Source of the DNA: Chitinibacter sp. GC72
GTDB taxonomy: Bacteria; Pseudomonadota; Gammaproteobacteria; Burkholderiales; Chitinibacteraceae
Assembly: GCF_009760905.1 (NCBI RefSeq)
Contig: NZ_VIRW01000023.1
Coordinates: 1 to 48,954 of the forward strand
Direction: 5' to 3'
Length of the DNA: 48,954 bases
The notes below the pieces were generated by a model that was not told where the DNA came from, made no database searches, and saw only the letters and a list, made by a program, of their open reading frames with translations. Every line of letters begins with the position of its first letter. Within the stretch, counting starts at the first letter, position 1. Below are positions 1 through 10,222 of the stretch, one piece after another. A program made the position numbers and the translations under genes.

Positions 1-147
1 CACACTGTCCCGGTTCTGCCACTTGTGAATGGTATCGACGGAGACGTTATAGCGTGCAGCCAGTTCGGCCTGAGTGCCGGTCGCTTGCTGAATTTCCCTG
101 CGAATGGCAGGCGTGGTGCGGGCGTTTTTGTGTAATTGGACGATCAT
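1..147 (-). CDS. IS481-type transposase, N-terminal part (cut by window edge)
   Basis: The 49 codons read on the minus strand start with ATG at 147 and run off the left edge. The peptide begins MIVQLHKNARTTP and then shows a helix-turn-helix (residues about 15-45, with AELAARYNVSVDTIHKW), the usual DNA-binding start of IS481-family DDE transposases. The catalytic core lies outside the window. The frame is open to the edge, so nothing says whether the full copy is intact. Confidence 0.75.
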   Translation of the reverse strand, partial: MIVQLHKNARTTPAIRREIQQATGTQAELAARYNVSVDTIHKWQNRDSV

Positions 148-248
148 GTTGTCTGGGCCTTGAGCGTTGCCAGAAGCTTACCTAAACTCTCGCGAGCTAG
201 GGCAAGTTTCCAGATGCGTTTACTCAGGCAATCGTCCGGGATGCGACA
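1..248 (-). mobile_element. IS481-type insertion sequence, one end
   Basis: This is the transposase start plus about 100 bases of upstream IS DNA. Read on the minus strand, the likely outer end is the TGT at 248-246 (TGTCGCATCCCGG...), because IS481-family ends commonly begin with TGT. The exact end and the target duplication cannot be fixed without the other end. The insertion points away from the orphan ORF that begins just to its right. Confidence 0.5.
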
Positions 249-266
249 CTTAACAAGCTAAATACC

Positions 267-1355
267 GTGTATTACAAAAATGAGCTTTTAAATTCCATAT
301 GCTCGGCGATTAAGGAGGGAATTAACCCAAAAGAGATATTCATGCTTAGCAGCTCACTCCCTCTATACAAGAGCTATACAAGAATGAACATTCTAAATAA
401 AAAGAGTGCGCTAGAAATATTTTACAATATCGGCCTACCAATTCCACTTCAAGCAAACAAAGAATATTATGAAATAAATCTACTATTTCAACATTTCAAG
501 AAAGTAAATTCACTACTAACTCAAAAGAAAATACAGCCATTACGCATAAAACTAATTAATGAAGCCCACGATTTTCTGACATCATCAAGTCTAGAAAGTG
601 CTGAGCAGTTCATCTGTGAATGTGCCTTAGAACAATCAGAAAAAAGCATAGCCGCCGCAAAGAAAAAGAAAGAAGAAAAAGAAGGCATAAATCAAGAGGA
701 CATTGACAAAGCACTACGCAACTACAAAAAAGAAAAAGAAAACACCTATGCTACGCTAGATGCAATTGAACACATGAGCAGAGATGAACTAGAAGACTGC
801 CTAACAAAAAATGACAGAGCATCAAAAAGAATTAAAGAAAAATCACTCAGTTTCTTCACTCACTTCGACAAAGTGGCTCGACCACTTGTATGCATTAGCA
901 TTTCAGAAACTCAGTTTAAGGTTCTAGGCCGAGCGTTAGTAAACAAAAAAGAACAAACAGGTCTAGAATTAAAAGAAATCAAGAAAAACAGCCCATTAGG
1001 TGCAATCATCGAAGGTGGAGTAGCATTAGCACAACTATTTACAGGGGAGAAAAGAGCGAACGAATTACACAGCATTGAGTTACAGTCAAAGCAACTAGAC
1101 CTAGAAATAAAAAGAGAGACATTAAAACAGGAAAAGTTAAAAACAACGATGATGGAAATTAAGGTCGAACAAGAACTCACAACTTTAATTCATCAAAGCG
1201 ACATAAAAACAATTGAACAAATACCAGACTCGTTCACACGAAACAGGCTTCAAAAAGCATATATGCGTGAAGATAGCAACTCACGCCAAGTCATGAATAA
1301 TTACGGACTCCATTTAGAATTAGGGAGCACAAGTATTATTGATGCAAAAGCATAG
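267..1355 (+). CDS. Hypothetical AT-rich coiled-coil protein, probably 5'-truncated by the IS
   Basis: I do not recognise the family. The 362 residues are rich in Lys and Glu, with charged, helical, coiled-coil-like stretches at about 125-160 and 270-310 and a short hydrophobic patch near 248-260 (GAIIEGGVALAQLF). No signal peptide is visible. Base use is foreign: bases 661-720 contain 21 G/C of 60, against 35 of 60 for 2041-2100 in gatB. The start is doubtful: GTG at 267 has no clear ribosome site, and the frame stays open leftward through 249-266 to the probable IS end at 248, reading LNKLNTVYYKNE. The native protein therefore probably began inside DNA displaced by the IS. It ends in a strong shared terminator. 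It may be accessory cargo such as a phage or defence component, but nothing shows this directly. Confidence 0.6.
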   Translation: MYYKNELLNSICSAIKEGINPKEIFMLSSSLPLYKSYTRMNILNKKSALEIFYNIGLPIPLQANKEYYEINLLFQHFKKVNSLLTQKKIQPLRIKLINEAHDFLTSSSLESAEQFICECALEQSEKSIAAAKKKKEEKEGINQEDIDKALRNYKKEKENTYATLDAIEHMSRDELEDCLTKNDRASKRIKEKSLSFFTHFDKVARPLVCISISETQFKVLGRALVNKKEQTGLELKEIKKNSPLGAIIEGGVALAQLFTGEKRANELHSIELQSKQLDLEIKRETLKQEKLKTTMMEIKVEQELTTLIHQSDIKTIEQIPDSFTRNRLQKAYMREDSNSRQVMNNYGLHLELGSTSIIDAKA

Positions 1356-1394
1356 GTAAAATAAAAGCCGGCTTTTGCCGGCTTTTATTTTACC
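1355..1394. terminator. Bidirectional rho-independent terminator
   Basis: A perfect 18-bp inverted repeat (1355-1372 and 1377-1394) encloses a TTTT loop. Its GC core is GCCGGC and its outer parts are AAAATAAAA on one side and TTTTATTTT on the other, so it gives a U-run in both directions. It serves the convergent orphan ORF and gatB, and overlaps the gatB stop codon at 1390-1392. Confidence 0.9.
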
Positions 1395-2832
1395 CCACCT
1401 TCTTCTTCAACAACTCCAACGCCATCCCTGGGTTGGCCTTGCCGCCTGAGCCTTTCATCACTTGGCCGACCAAGGCATTCAATGCCTTTTCTTTCCCGCT
1501 GCGATATTCCTCAATCGCTTTCGGATTGGCCGCAAGTACCGCGTCGACGATCGCTTCAATCGCGCCGGTGTCGGATTCTTGTTTCAGGCCGTCGCGCTCG
1601 ATAATCACATCGGCCGCGTCGCCCGACTCCCACATTTTTTTCAAAACGTCTTTGGCGGTTTTGTTGTTGATGGTGTTATCCGAAATGCGCTTGATCAAGC
1701 CTGCCAAGGCTTCAGCATTCACTGGGCTATCGGCGATGGTTTTCTCTTCGCGATTCAGCGTGGCAGAGATGTCGCCCATGATCCAGTTGGCGGCGAGTTT
1801 GGCGTCTGCACCTGCGGCAACGGTGGCTTCGAAGAACGCAGCCAGCTCTTTGCTGGCGGTCAGCGTGCGGGCGTCGTAGGCTGACAGGCCGTATTGCTCC
1901 GCGAAGCGCGCTTGCATTGCGACGGGCAGCTCTGGCAATTCGCGTTGCACGCGCTCGATCCATTCTTCGCTGATCACCAGTGGTGGCAAGTCTGGATCGG
2001 GGAAGTAGCGGTAGTCGTGCGCATCTTCTTTGCTGCGCATCATGCGGGTTTCGCCGCTATCTGGGTCGAACAGAATCGTGGCTTGCTGGATTTTGCGGCC
2101 CGATTCGATTTCGTCGATCTGCCATTGCACTTCGTACTTGATCGCCTGCTCGATGAATTTGAACGAGTTTAAGTTTTTAATCTCGCGGCGCGTGCCGAAT
2201 TCGGCTTGCCCCTCTGGGCGCACCGATACGTTCACGTCGCAGCGGAAACTACCTTCCTGCATATTGCCGTCGCAAATGCCGATCCATGTTACCAATGAAT
2301 ACAAGGCTTTGGCGTAGGCTACGGCTTCGGCGGCCGAGCGCATTTCTGGCTCGGAAACAATCTCCAGCAGCGGCGTGCCAGCGCGGTTCAAGTCAATGCC
2401 GGATGCGCCGTGGAAGTCTTCGTGCACCGATTTACCGGCGTCTTCTTCCAAATGCGCGCGCGTCAGGTTGATCACCTTCTCGTACGGATCGCCCTTAGCC
2501 GGCTGCACCTGAATCGTGATCGCGCCGCCCTCAACGACCGGCAGCTCAAACTGACTGATCTGGTAGCCTTTTGGCAGATCAGGGTAGAAATAGTTTTTAC
2601 GCGCAAAAATTGATTTGCGGTTCACTTTGGCGCCAATGGCCAAGCCAAACTGAATCGCACGCTCAACCGCGCCACGGTTCATCACTGGCAGCGCGCCGGG
2701 CAGCGCGATATCAACAACGGCAGTTTGCGTGTTCGGCGCCGCGCCAAACGCAGTGCTGGCGGCGGAGAAAATTTTTGATTTCGTGGTGAGCTGGGTGTGA
2801 ACCTCAAGCCCAATGACAACTTCCCATTTCAT
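1390..2832 (-). CDS. gatB: Aspartyl/glutamyl-tRNA amidotransferase subunit B
   Basis: GatB is the tRNA-binding kinase subunit of GatCAB. It phosphorylates Glu or Asp mischarged on tRNA-Gln or tRNA-Asn and uses ammonia channelled from GatA to make the amide, in the cytoplasm. The 480 residues match the usual length. The N-terminus [12 protein letters not shown] and the cradle-domain stretch [13 protein letters not shown] (about 87-99) are family hallmarks; the C-terminal 150 residues are the helical and YqeY-like tRNA-binding part. It is the last gene of the gatC-gatA-GNAT-gatB run on the minus strand, and starts 31 bases after the GNAT gene. Its stop lies in the terminator. Confidence 0.97.
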   Translation of the reverse strand: MKWEVVIGLEVHTQLTTKSKIFSAASTAFGAAPNTQTAVVDIALPGALPVMNRGAVERAIQFGLAIGAKVNRKSIFARKNYFYPDLPKGYQISQFELPVVEGGAITIQVQPAKGDPYEKVINLTRAHLEEDAGKSVHEDFHGASGIDLNRAGTPLLEIVSEPEMRSAAEAVAYAKALYSLVTWIGICDGNMQEGSFRCDVNVSVRPEGQAEFGTRREIKNLNSFKFIEQAIKYEVQWQIDEIESGRKIQQATILFDPDSGETRMMRSKEDAHDYRYFPDPDLPPLVISEEWIERVQRELPELPVAMQARFAEQYGLSAYDARTLTASKELAAFFEATVAAGADAKLAANWIMGDISATLNREEKTIADSPVNAEALAGLIKRISDNTINNKTAKDVLKKMWESGDAADVIIERDGLKQESDTGAIEAIVDAVLAANPKAIEEYRSGKEKALNALVGQVMKGSGGKANPGMALELLKKKVG

Positions 2833-2863
2833 GGTTTTGTCTCTCTTGTTTTAAATGGCGCCG

Positions 2864-3607
2864 TCAGACTCGCTGGCGGCGATACCAATAAGGATATTGT
2901 TCAGTAAAACCCAATTGCGCATACAGCTTGATCGCCGGCGTATTGGCCACGATCACTTGCAGCAAAGCTTGCTTCGCCCCCTGCGCTTGCGCCCACGCGA
3001 GCAAATGCCCCACTATACGGCGGGCATAGCCTTGGCGGCGTTGCTCAGCAAGGGTTACTACGTCATACAGGAGTACCGTATCAAACTGCAGCACCGCCAA
3101 AGTGCACGCTACTGCTTGGCCTTCGTGATACAGCGTGGCAAATTGCGTTGGGCAAGCGTAGCTAGCCAACATTTGCCGTGCGTTGGCCTGCTGCGCAGCG
3201 GGGACGTTGTTGAGCGCGGCAAATTGCGCAAACCACGCGTCGCTGACTGTATCGCTGCTTTGCACTGCGGCATCGAAGGCAAAATCACCCGCTTGCAGTG
3301 GGCGAGTTTGCACCGAGCTTGGATCGACGACCTCATAGCCGCGCGCAGCGAGCACCTCATCGAGCGCTTGCGACGCAGGCGAGAGCTTGAACACCGCGGG
3401 CAAACCTTGCTGCTGGTAACGCTGCTCGCAATAGTGGAGCTTTTGCAGCATAGGTAAAGCACCTTGCCACAGTGGCGTTACCGAATTGGCACGCTTGGTG
3501 TAGCCCGCAGCAAAGCGCAGCACCCAGCCATCGAGATACTCGCTAGAGAGCGCTGGCCACGCACCGGTGGTCAGGCTTTCAAAATGAGTGACTTCGCTCA
3601 GCTGCAT
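2864..3607 (-). CDS. GNAT-family N-acetyltransferase
   Basis: The protein has 247 residues. The C-terminal half (about 150-245) is a GNAT fold with the acetyl-CoA loop QRRQGYARR (R/Q-x-x-G-x-A) followed by NTPAIKLYAQLGF, the typical strand-helix ending of the domain. The N-terminal half looks like a degenerate second GNAT-like domain, an arrangement seen in many two-domain GNATs. The substrate cannot be read from the sequence. It sits between gatA (12 bases upstream) and gatB (31 bases downstream), so it should be co-transcribed with the amidotransferase genes. That position is unusual and says little about its substrate. Confidence 0.85.
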   Translation of the reverse strand: MQLSEVTHFESLTTGAWPALSSEYLDGWVLRFAAGYTKRANSVTPLWQGALPMLQKLHYCEQRYQQQGLPAVFKLSPASQALDEVLAARGYEVVDPSSVQTRPLQAGDFAFDAAVQSSDTVSDAWFAQFAALNNVPAAQQANARQMLASYACPTQFATLYHEGQAVACTLAVLQFDTVLLYDVVTLAEQRRQGYARRIVGHLLAWAQAQGAKQALLQVIVANTPAIKLYAQLGFTEQYPYWYRRQRV

Positions 3608-3619
3608 ACGCGGTGTGCT

Positions 3620-5068
3620 TTACAGCGCTGGCGACTTGCTATGCCAATCAGTGACTTGCTGGTATTGGTGTGCAACGCCGAGCATTTTGGCCTCGCTAAA
3701 GTAATTACCAATAATTTGCAGGCCGATTGGATGGCCGTTGCTGGCAAAGCCGACTGGTACGCTCATGCCCGGCAAGCCGGCCAAGTTCACGCCCAGCGTG
3801 TAAATGTCTTCCAAATACACCGCGATTGGGTCGGCGTTTTTCTCGCCGATATGCCACGCCGTCGTCGGCGTTACTGGCCCCATAATCACATCGCATTGCT
3901 CAAACGCAGCCTGGAAATCGTTGGCGATCAGGCGGCGCACTTTTTGCGCTTTGATGTAGTACGCGTCGTAGTAGCCGTGGCTCAGTACATACGCGCCAGT
4001 CATGATGCGGCGTTTGACTTCGGTGCCAAAGCCTTCGGCGCGCGTTTGCTCGTACATATCGTCCAGATTGCCGGTTTTCCCGGTGCGATGGCCGTAGCGC
4101 ACGCCGTCAAAACGGCTCAGATTGCTCGATGCTTCGGCAGGCGCAATGACGTAGTACGACGGAATCGCCAGCTTGGTATTGGGCAGGCTGATGTCAACAA
4201 TCGTGGCGCCCAAGGCTTTGTATTGCTCAACCGCCGCTTTGATTGCAGCGGCGACTTCAGTATCTAAGCCCTCGGCGAAATACTCGCGTGGCAGGCCGAT
4301 TTTCAGGCCAGCGAGTGGCGTCGCCAGATCACGCGTGTAGTCTTCTTTCGCGTGCTCAAGGCTAGTTGAATCACGTTCGTCAAAACCAGCCATCACATTG
4401 AGCATCAGCGCGCAATCTTCGGCAGTGTGTGCCATCGGGCCACCCTGATCCAGCGAGCTCGCGTACGCGACCATACCGAAACGGCTAACAATGCCATAGG
4501 TTGGTTTGATGCCAGTAATGCCGCAGAACGCAGCAGGTTGGCGGATCGAGCCGCCAGTGTCGGTACCGGTGGCGACCGCAGCAAAACCTGCCGCGACCGC
4601 AGCGGCTGAACCGCCCGAGCTACCGCCAGGAACCGCTTTTTGATCCCACGGATTTTTCACCGCGCCGTAGTAGCTGTTTTCATTGGCCGAACCCATCGCA
4701 AATTCGTCCATATTGGCGCGAGCAACGACGACAAAACCTGCCGCATCACAGTTTTCTGCCACTTGCGACGAATACGGCGCGATAAAGTTGTCGAGCATTT
4801 TGCTGCCGCAGCTGGTTTTCCAGCCTTCATGGCAGAAGATGTCTTTGTGAATCAGCGGCACGCCGAGCATCGGACGTGTATCGCCTGCCGCGCGGGCGGC
4901 GTCGGCGGCGGCGGCGGCGGCGAGCGCTTTATCGGCATCCACCGTAATCAGCGCATTCAATTGGCTATTGTGCGCTGCAATCTGTTTCAGGCATTCGCTC
5001 ACCAATGCCACCGAAGTGGTTTGGCCGGCAGCGAGTGCGTCAATTTGCTGTTTTAAAGTGTTCATCAC
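3620..5068 (-). CDS. gatA: Aspartyl/glutamyl-tRNA amidotransferase subunit A
   Basis: GatA is the amidase-signature glutaminase that releases ammonia from glutamine for GatB. The 482 residues contain the Ser-cisSer-Lys triad with canonical spacing: Lys75 (PLIHKDIF), Ser150 in the GGSSGGSA signature and Ser174 ([10 protein letters not shown]). The start MMNTLKQ leaves an alternative Met one codon in. A 62-base gap to gatC contains a CCTCAC-type repeat, which is odd inside this operon. GatC wraps around GatA in the complex, so co-expression is expected. Confidence 0.97.
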   Translation of the reverse strand: MMNTLKQQIDALAAGQTTSVALVSECLKQIAAHNSQLNALITVDADKALAAAAAADAARAAGDTRPMLGVPLIHKDIFCHEGWKTSCGSKMLDNFIAPYSSQVAENCDAAGFVVVARANMDEFAMGSANENSYYGAVKNPWDQKAVPGGSSGGSAAAVAAGFAAVATGTDTGGSIRQPAAFCGITGIKPTYGIVSRFGMVAYASSLDQGGPMAHTAEDCALMLNVMAGFDERDSTSLEHAKEDYTRDLATPLAGLKIGLPREYFAEGLDTEVAAAIKAAVEQYKALGATIVDISLPNTKLAIPSYYVIAPAEASSNLSRFDGVRYGHRTGKTGNLDDMYEQTRAEGFGTEVKRRIMTGAYVLSHGYYDAYYIKAQKVRRLIANDFQAAFEQCDVIMGPVTPTTAWHIGEKNADPIAVYLEDIYTLGVNLAGLPGMSVPVGFASNGHPIGLQIIGNYFSEAKMLGVAHQYQQVTDWHSKSPAL

Positions 5069-5092
5069 TATTTCAGGCGAAACGCGCAGGGC

Positions 5093-5125
5093 TTACACCT
5101 CACACCTCACACCTCACTCCTCACA
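5093..5125. repeat. CCTCAC tandem tract between gatC and gatA
   Basis: The stretch is built of near-identical units (ACACCTCAC, CACCTCAC, TCCTCAC) repeated about four times. The same unit occurs at 6704-6841 and 40395-40555, also inside operons and close to start codons. It separates gatC from gatA by 62 bases; on the gatA coding strand it reads as a purine-rich GTGAGG tract 25-57 bases before the start codon. Confidence 0.7.
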
Positions 5126-5130
5126 CGTAA

Positions 5131-5418
5131 TCACTCGATAACTTTCGGCACCAGATACAGGCCGTTTTCCACACTGGGCGCTACGGCCTGGAAGGCATCG
5201 CGGCGATTCGGGGCGGTGGCGACATCCTCACGCAGGCGCAACATCACGTCCTGCGCATGCGCCATCGGCTCGATGCCGTCGGTGTTGACGGCGCGCATTT
5301 CTTCAATCAGCGCAAAAAGTTGATTGAGCTGAGACTGGCTCTCTTGCACCTCATCGTCGCTGACCGCTATGCGGGCCAGTCGTGCAATGCGGCGTACATC
5401 GTCCTGTGACAAAGACAT
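5131..5418 (-). CDS. gatC: Aspartyl/glutamyl-tRNA amidotransferase subunit C
   Basis: GatC is the small scaffold that holds GatA and GatB together. The 95 residues match the family in length. They begin with the helical [17 protein letters not shown] and carry the hallmark central [17 protein letters not shown] (about 65-81) and the C-terminal [13 protein letters not shown], which contacts GatA. It is the first gene of the operon and is divergent from mreB, a pairing found in many betaproteobacteria. Confidence 0.95.
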   Translation of the reverse strand: MSLSQDDVRRIARLARIAVSDDEVQESQSQLNQLFALIEEMRAVNTDGIEPMAHAQDVMLRLREDVATAPNRRDAFQAVAPSVENGLYLVPKVIE

Positions 5419-6697
<1,279 letters not shown>

Positions 6698-6703
6698 TCT
6701 TTC

Positions 6704-6841
6704 ATGTGAGGCGTGAGGAGTTAGGAATGAGGGCTAAACCCTCTATCCACGAGCGCCACAGAAAACTTAAGCACCGATATAAAAAACAAAGGGGAAGGCT
6801 GATGTCTTTACAGCTCATGCCTGCCCCCTCACTCCTCACAT
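6704..6841. repeat. Inverted GTGAGG/CCTCAC repeat pair between mreB and mreC
   Basis: The left arm ATGTGAGGCGTGAGGA (from 6704) is mirrored at the right by CCCTCACTCCTCACAT (6826-6841), matching at 14 of 16 positions. The enclosed 105 bases are AT-richer than their surroundings and hold no convincing gene. The element fills nearly the whole 150-base mreB-mreC gap and ends 6 bases before the mreC start, so it may be a small inserted (MITE-like) repeat or an mRNA stem. Confidence 0.55.
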
Positions 6842-6847
6842 AGCAAA

Positions 6848-7732
6848 ATGCAAGCCACTCAACCTACGTTCTTTAAGCAAGGCCCCAAGCCACTCACACG
6901 GGTGTTGATTTTCTCAACCCTGTCGGTGGCTTTGATTATTGGCGACGCTTACTTCCAGCTCCTTGGCCGCGTGCGTGAGCAGATCTCTATTGTGCTTTAT
7001 CCGCTGCAATGGTTAGCCACTGCGCCGACCAATGCGGTGATCGAAGCCAGCGCCTTTTTGCAAAAGCAAAGCCATCTAATCGCCGAAAACCGCCAGCTTA
7101 ATGATGCCAAGCTGATCGCACAGGCACAGGAAATGCGACTTAAAGCACTGGAAGCAGAAAATGCCCAGCTGCGGGCGCTCAAACTGGCCAACGAGCGCAA
7201 TCCGCGCCAAAGCCAGCTGACGCAGATTTTGTACAATGGCCGCGATCCTTTTGGTGCCAAACTGATTGTTGACCTCGGGCAACGCTCAGGTGTGAGCGCG
7301 GGACAAATCGCACTGGATGCCAGCGGTGTGGTCGGACAGGTGATCCGCGTGCAGCCGATGACCAGCGAAGTAAGGCTGATTTCCGACCGCGAACACATGG
7401 TGCCGGTACTGGTAGAGCGTAACCAGCTGCGCACCGTGGTGTACGGCACCGGACGGCAAAATCCGCTGGAAGTACGCAATATGGCGCCCAATGTCGATAT
7501 CAAGCCGGGCGATATTCTGCTGACCTCGGGGATTGACGGTATCTATCCTGCCGGCTTGCCCGTAGCCAGAGTCAGCAAGGTTGAGCGCGCGGCAGGCAAT
7601 GCCTTTGCTCGCATCCAATGCAAGCCGCTGGCCCAGATCGACCAGCATCGCTTCCTGCTGCTGCTCAATGCGCCAGAACCCCTGCCAGCCTATCCGCTGA
7701 CTACACCTGCACCCAAACCGAAGGGACACTAA
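6848..7732 (+). CDS. mreC: Rod-shape-determining protein MreC
   Basis: MreC is a bitopic inner-membrane protein whose periplasmic part polymerises and activates PBP2. The 294 residues contain one membrane segment (about 18-40), a coiled coil (about 70-115, with repeated Leu/Ala heptads around ENRQLNDAKLIAQAQEM) and the two beta-barrel lobes (about 120-280), including SGVSAGQIALDASGVVGQV. The Pro-rich tail is short. No strong ribosome site is visible before ATG 6848. Its TAA overlaps the mreD ATG by one base (TAATG). Confidence 0.95.
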   Translation: MQATQPTFFKQGPKPLTRVLIFSTLSVALIIGDAYFQLLGRVREQISIVLYPLQWLATAPTNAVIEASAFLQKQSHLIAENRQLNDAKLIAQAQEMRLKALEAENAQLRALKLANERNPRQSQLTQILYNGRDPFGAKLIVDLGQRSGVSAGQIALDASGVVGQVIRVQPMTSEVRLISDREHMVPVLVERNQLRTVVYGTGRQNPLEVRNMAPNVDIKPGDILLTSGIDGIYPAGLPVARVSKVERAAGNAFARIQCKPLAQIDQHRFLLLLNAPEPLPAYPLTTPAPKPKGH

Positions 7733-8238
7733 TGCCGATCAGTCGCCAGATGTTGCGCCCTGTTGGGGGCGGCTTTATTTTCTTTTCATTTATTATTGCT
7801 CTGCTGATCAATCTGTTGCCCTGGCAAATCAGCAGTATCAATTTTGCCCCTGATTTTGTCGCCCTGCTGATTGTCTACTGGACACTCAATCAGCCGCGCC
7901 GTTTTGGCATTGCCAGCTCGTTTGTACTGGGCGTCCTGATGGACGTGGCCGATGGCAATGTGCTGGGGCAGCATGCGCTGGCTTATACGGTCATCGCCTA
8001 TCTGGCGTTGTCACGCCAGCGCCAGCTAGCGGTATTTCCATTCTGGCAGCAGGCACTGGTGGCATTGGCCCTGCTGTTTTTATCGCAAGCCATCATGCTG
8101 GGCATCCGTATGAGTATGGGCGCGAGCTTTATCGGCTGGGGCTATTTTGCCGGTACGCTGCTGGCGGCCTTTCTGTGGCCACCGCTATCAAACCTGATGA
8201 TCATGTACCAGCGCAAGGACGTACCGGACGAGCTATGA
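7732..8238 (+). CDS. mreD: Rod-shape-determining protein MreD
   Basis: MreD is a small polytopic inner-membrane protein of the elongasome that binds MreC. I place the start at ATG 7732 (MPISRQMLRPV), overlapping the mreC stop by one base; a longer frame from 7618 would run inside mreC and gives a non-membrane extension. The 168 residues hold about five hydrophobic segments, including GGGFIFFSFIIALLIN near the N-terminus and the acidic-flanked LGVLMDVADGN loop typical of MreD. Length is normal for the family. Confidence 0.93.
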   Translation: MPISRQMLRPVGGGFIFFSFIIALLINLLPWQISSINFAPDFVALLIVYWTLNQPRRFGIASSFVLGVLMDVADGNVLGQHALAYTVIAYLALSRQRQLAVFPFWQQALVALALLFLSQAIMLGIRMSMGASFIGWGYFAGTLLAAFLWPPLSNLMIMYQRKDVPDEL

Positions 8239-8269
8239 AGTACAGTCACTTGCTTGCACACGGACGCTT

Positions 8270-10222
8270 ATGCCAATGAACCGCCGTGTCGTCATGAATC
8301 ACCACGGCGAGCGCAATGCCTTTCAGGTGCGTCTGGCCGCTGCCGCCTTTTTTATTCTGGCCATGTTCGGCGTTTTGGTTGGGCGCTTTGTGTGGCTGCA
8401 GGTTATGCAGCATGACCGCTATCTGACGCTGGCCGAGCAAAACCGCATTTCGCTGGTGCCTATTCCGCCATCACGCGGCATTATCCGGGATCGTAACGGC
8501 GTCGTACTGGCGCACAATTTCTCGGCCTATACACTCGAAATCACGCCATCCAAAGTGGGCGATCTGGAAGAAACCATCGCCCGCCTCAAAGGCATTGTTG
8601 ATATCACACCCAAGGATCGCCGCCGTTTCAAAAAACTGCAGGAAGAAACCAAAGACTTTGAAACGCTGCCGATCCGCACCAAGCTCAGCGACGACGAAGT
8701 CGCCCGTTTTGCCGCGCAAAGCTATAAATTTCCCGGCGTTGAAATCAAGGCACGTCTGTTCAGGCAATATCCAATGGGCGAATCTGCCAGCCATTTGATC
8801 GGTTACATCGGCCGGATCAACGACAAGGACATCAAACAGCTAGAAGACGATGGCCGCCTAGCTAATTATCGCGGCACAGATCACATCGGCAAGCTGGGAT
8901 TGGAGCAGAGTTACGAGGAGTATCTACACGGCGTTACCGGCTTTGAGCAGGTTGAAATCGATTCGGGTGGCCGCGCAGTCCGCACACTCAAACGCACGCC
9001 ACCGCAATCGGGCAAGGATTTGACGCTGTCGGTGGATATCAAACTGCAGCAAATGGTCGAGCAGCAATTTGCCGCGCGCCGTGGCTCGCTGGTGGCGATT
9101 GATCCGCGTACCGGTGGCATTTTGGCGCTGGTGTCACAGCCAGGGTTCGATCCGAATCTGTTTGTCGACGGGATTGACCCGCAAAGCTGGTCCGAGCTCA
9201 ATGAATCGCTTGATAAGCCTTTGCTCAATCGCGCCATCCGTGGCGAATATCCGCCCGGCTCGACGTTCAAGCCCTTTATGGCGATTGCCGCGCTGGAGCT
9301 TAATACGCCGATTGTGAATCAGGTGATTTCCGATCCCGGCTACTTTATATATGGCGGCCATCGCTTTAATGACTCAAAAAAAGGCGGCTACGGCTCAATG
9401 AGCTTTGATCGCTCGATTGCACTCTCGTCTGACACCTATTTCTACCAGATGGCCGTACAGATGGGCATCGACAATATCGCCAAGTCGATGGCCATGCTCG
9501 ATTTTGGTGTCCCCACCGGAGCAGACCTGCCCGGCGAGCGAGGCGGCATTTTGCCCAGCCCGGAGTGGAAGAAAAAACGCTTTAAAAAAACTGCCCAGCA
9601 AAAATGGTATTCCGGCGAAACTGTCTCAATCGGCATTGGCCAGGGCTATAACGCCTACACGCCAATGCAGCTGGCACACGCTACTGCCACGCTGGCCAAC
9701 CGTGGCGTAATGTTCAAGCCGCACGCCGTGCAATCGATTATGGATGTGGCGACCGGCAAGAAAATGATTGTGGAGCCCAAACCGGTCAAAACCATGCCGT
9801 GGAAGCCGCATAACATCGAACGCGTTATTCGCGGCATGGAAGGCGTAATGACCGTGGGAACAGGTGCCGGCGTTTTCCGTGGTGCGCCTTATGTTTCGGC
9901 TGGCAAAACCGGCACCGCGCAGGTATTTAGCCTGAAAGGCGCCAAATACAATGCCAACGCCATCAAGGAGCGCCTGCGCGATCATTCCTGGTTTATTGCT
10001 TTTGCACCGTCGGACAAGCCGACGATAGCGCTGGCGGTCATCGTTGAAAACGGCGGCTTTGGCGCGCAAGCTGCTGCGCCGATTGCGCGTAAAGTGCTCG
10101 ATTATTACCTGACAGGCAAGCTGCCGCCTGACCCTGCTGCGCTCGCCGCTTCGGCAGCAGCCAAGGCCTCTGCACCACAGTCAGTATCCACCGTTTCAGC
10201 CGAGGTAGTGCCGCGTGATTAA
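8270..10222 (+). CDS. mrdA: Penicillin-binding protein 2 (elongation transpeptidase)
   Basis: PBP2 cross-links peptidoglycan during lateral wall growth, working with RodA. The 650 residues comprise a cytoplasmic start, one membrane anchor (about 22-45), a pedestal domain and a transpeptidase domain. The active-site motifs are all present: STFK (Ser331, Lys334), SSD (386-388) and KTGT (546-549). The last 35 residues are an Ala/Pro-rich tail. ATGs at 8276 and 8294 are alternative starts with little effect on the product. It follows mreD by 31 bases and overlaps rodA by 8. Confidence 0.96.
   Translation: MPMNRRVVMNHHGERNAFQVRLAAAAFFILAMFGVLVGRFVWLQVMQHDRYLTLAEQNRISLVPIPPSRGIIRDRNGVVLAHNFSAYTLEITPSKVGDLEETIARLKGIVDITPKDRRRFKKLQEETKDFETLPIRTKLSDDEVARFAAQSYKFPGVEIKARLFRQYPMGESASHLIGYIGRINDKDIKQLEDDGRLANYRGTDHIGKLGLEQSYEEYLHGVTGFEQVEIDSGGRAVRTLKRTPPQSGKDLTLSVDIKLQQMVEQQFAARRGSLVAIDPRTGGILALVSQPGFDPNLFVDGIDPQSWSELNESLDKPLLNRAIRGEYPPGSTFKPFMAIAALELNTPIVNQVISDPGYFIYGGHRFNDSKKGGYGSMSFDRSIALSSDTYFYQMAVQMGIDNIAKSMAMLDFGVPTGADLPGERGGILPSPEWKKKRFKKTAQQKWYSGETVSIGIGQGYNAYTPMQLAHATATLANRGVMFKPHAVQSIMDVATGKKMIVEPKPVKTMPWKPHNIERVIRGMEGVMTVGTGAGVFRGAPYVSAGKTGTAQVFSLKGAKYNANAIKERLRDHSWFIAFAPSDKPTIALAVIVENGGFGAQAAAPIARKVLDYYLTGKLPPDPAALAASAAAKASAPQSVSTVSAEVVPRD

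Noticed and set aside
1-1355. Defence island at the left end
   Set aside because: Only one unrecognised AT-rich ORF and an IS end are visible; no nuclease, helicase, toxin or restriction motif could be identified.
3464-4267. 267-codon plus-strand frame opposite gatA and the GNAT gene
   Set aside because: It is a shadow of the codon bias of gatA; the product has no recognisable domain.
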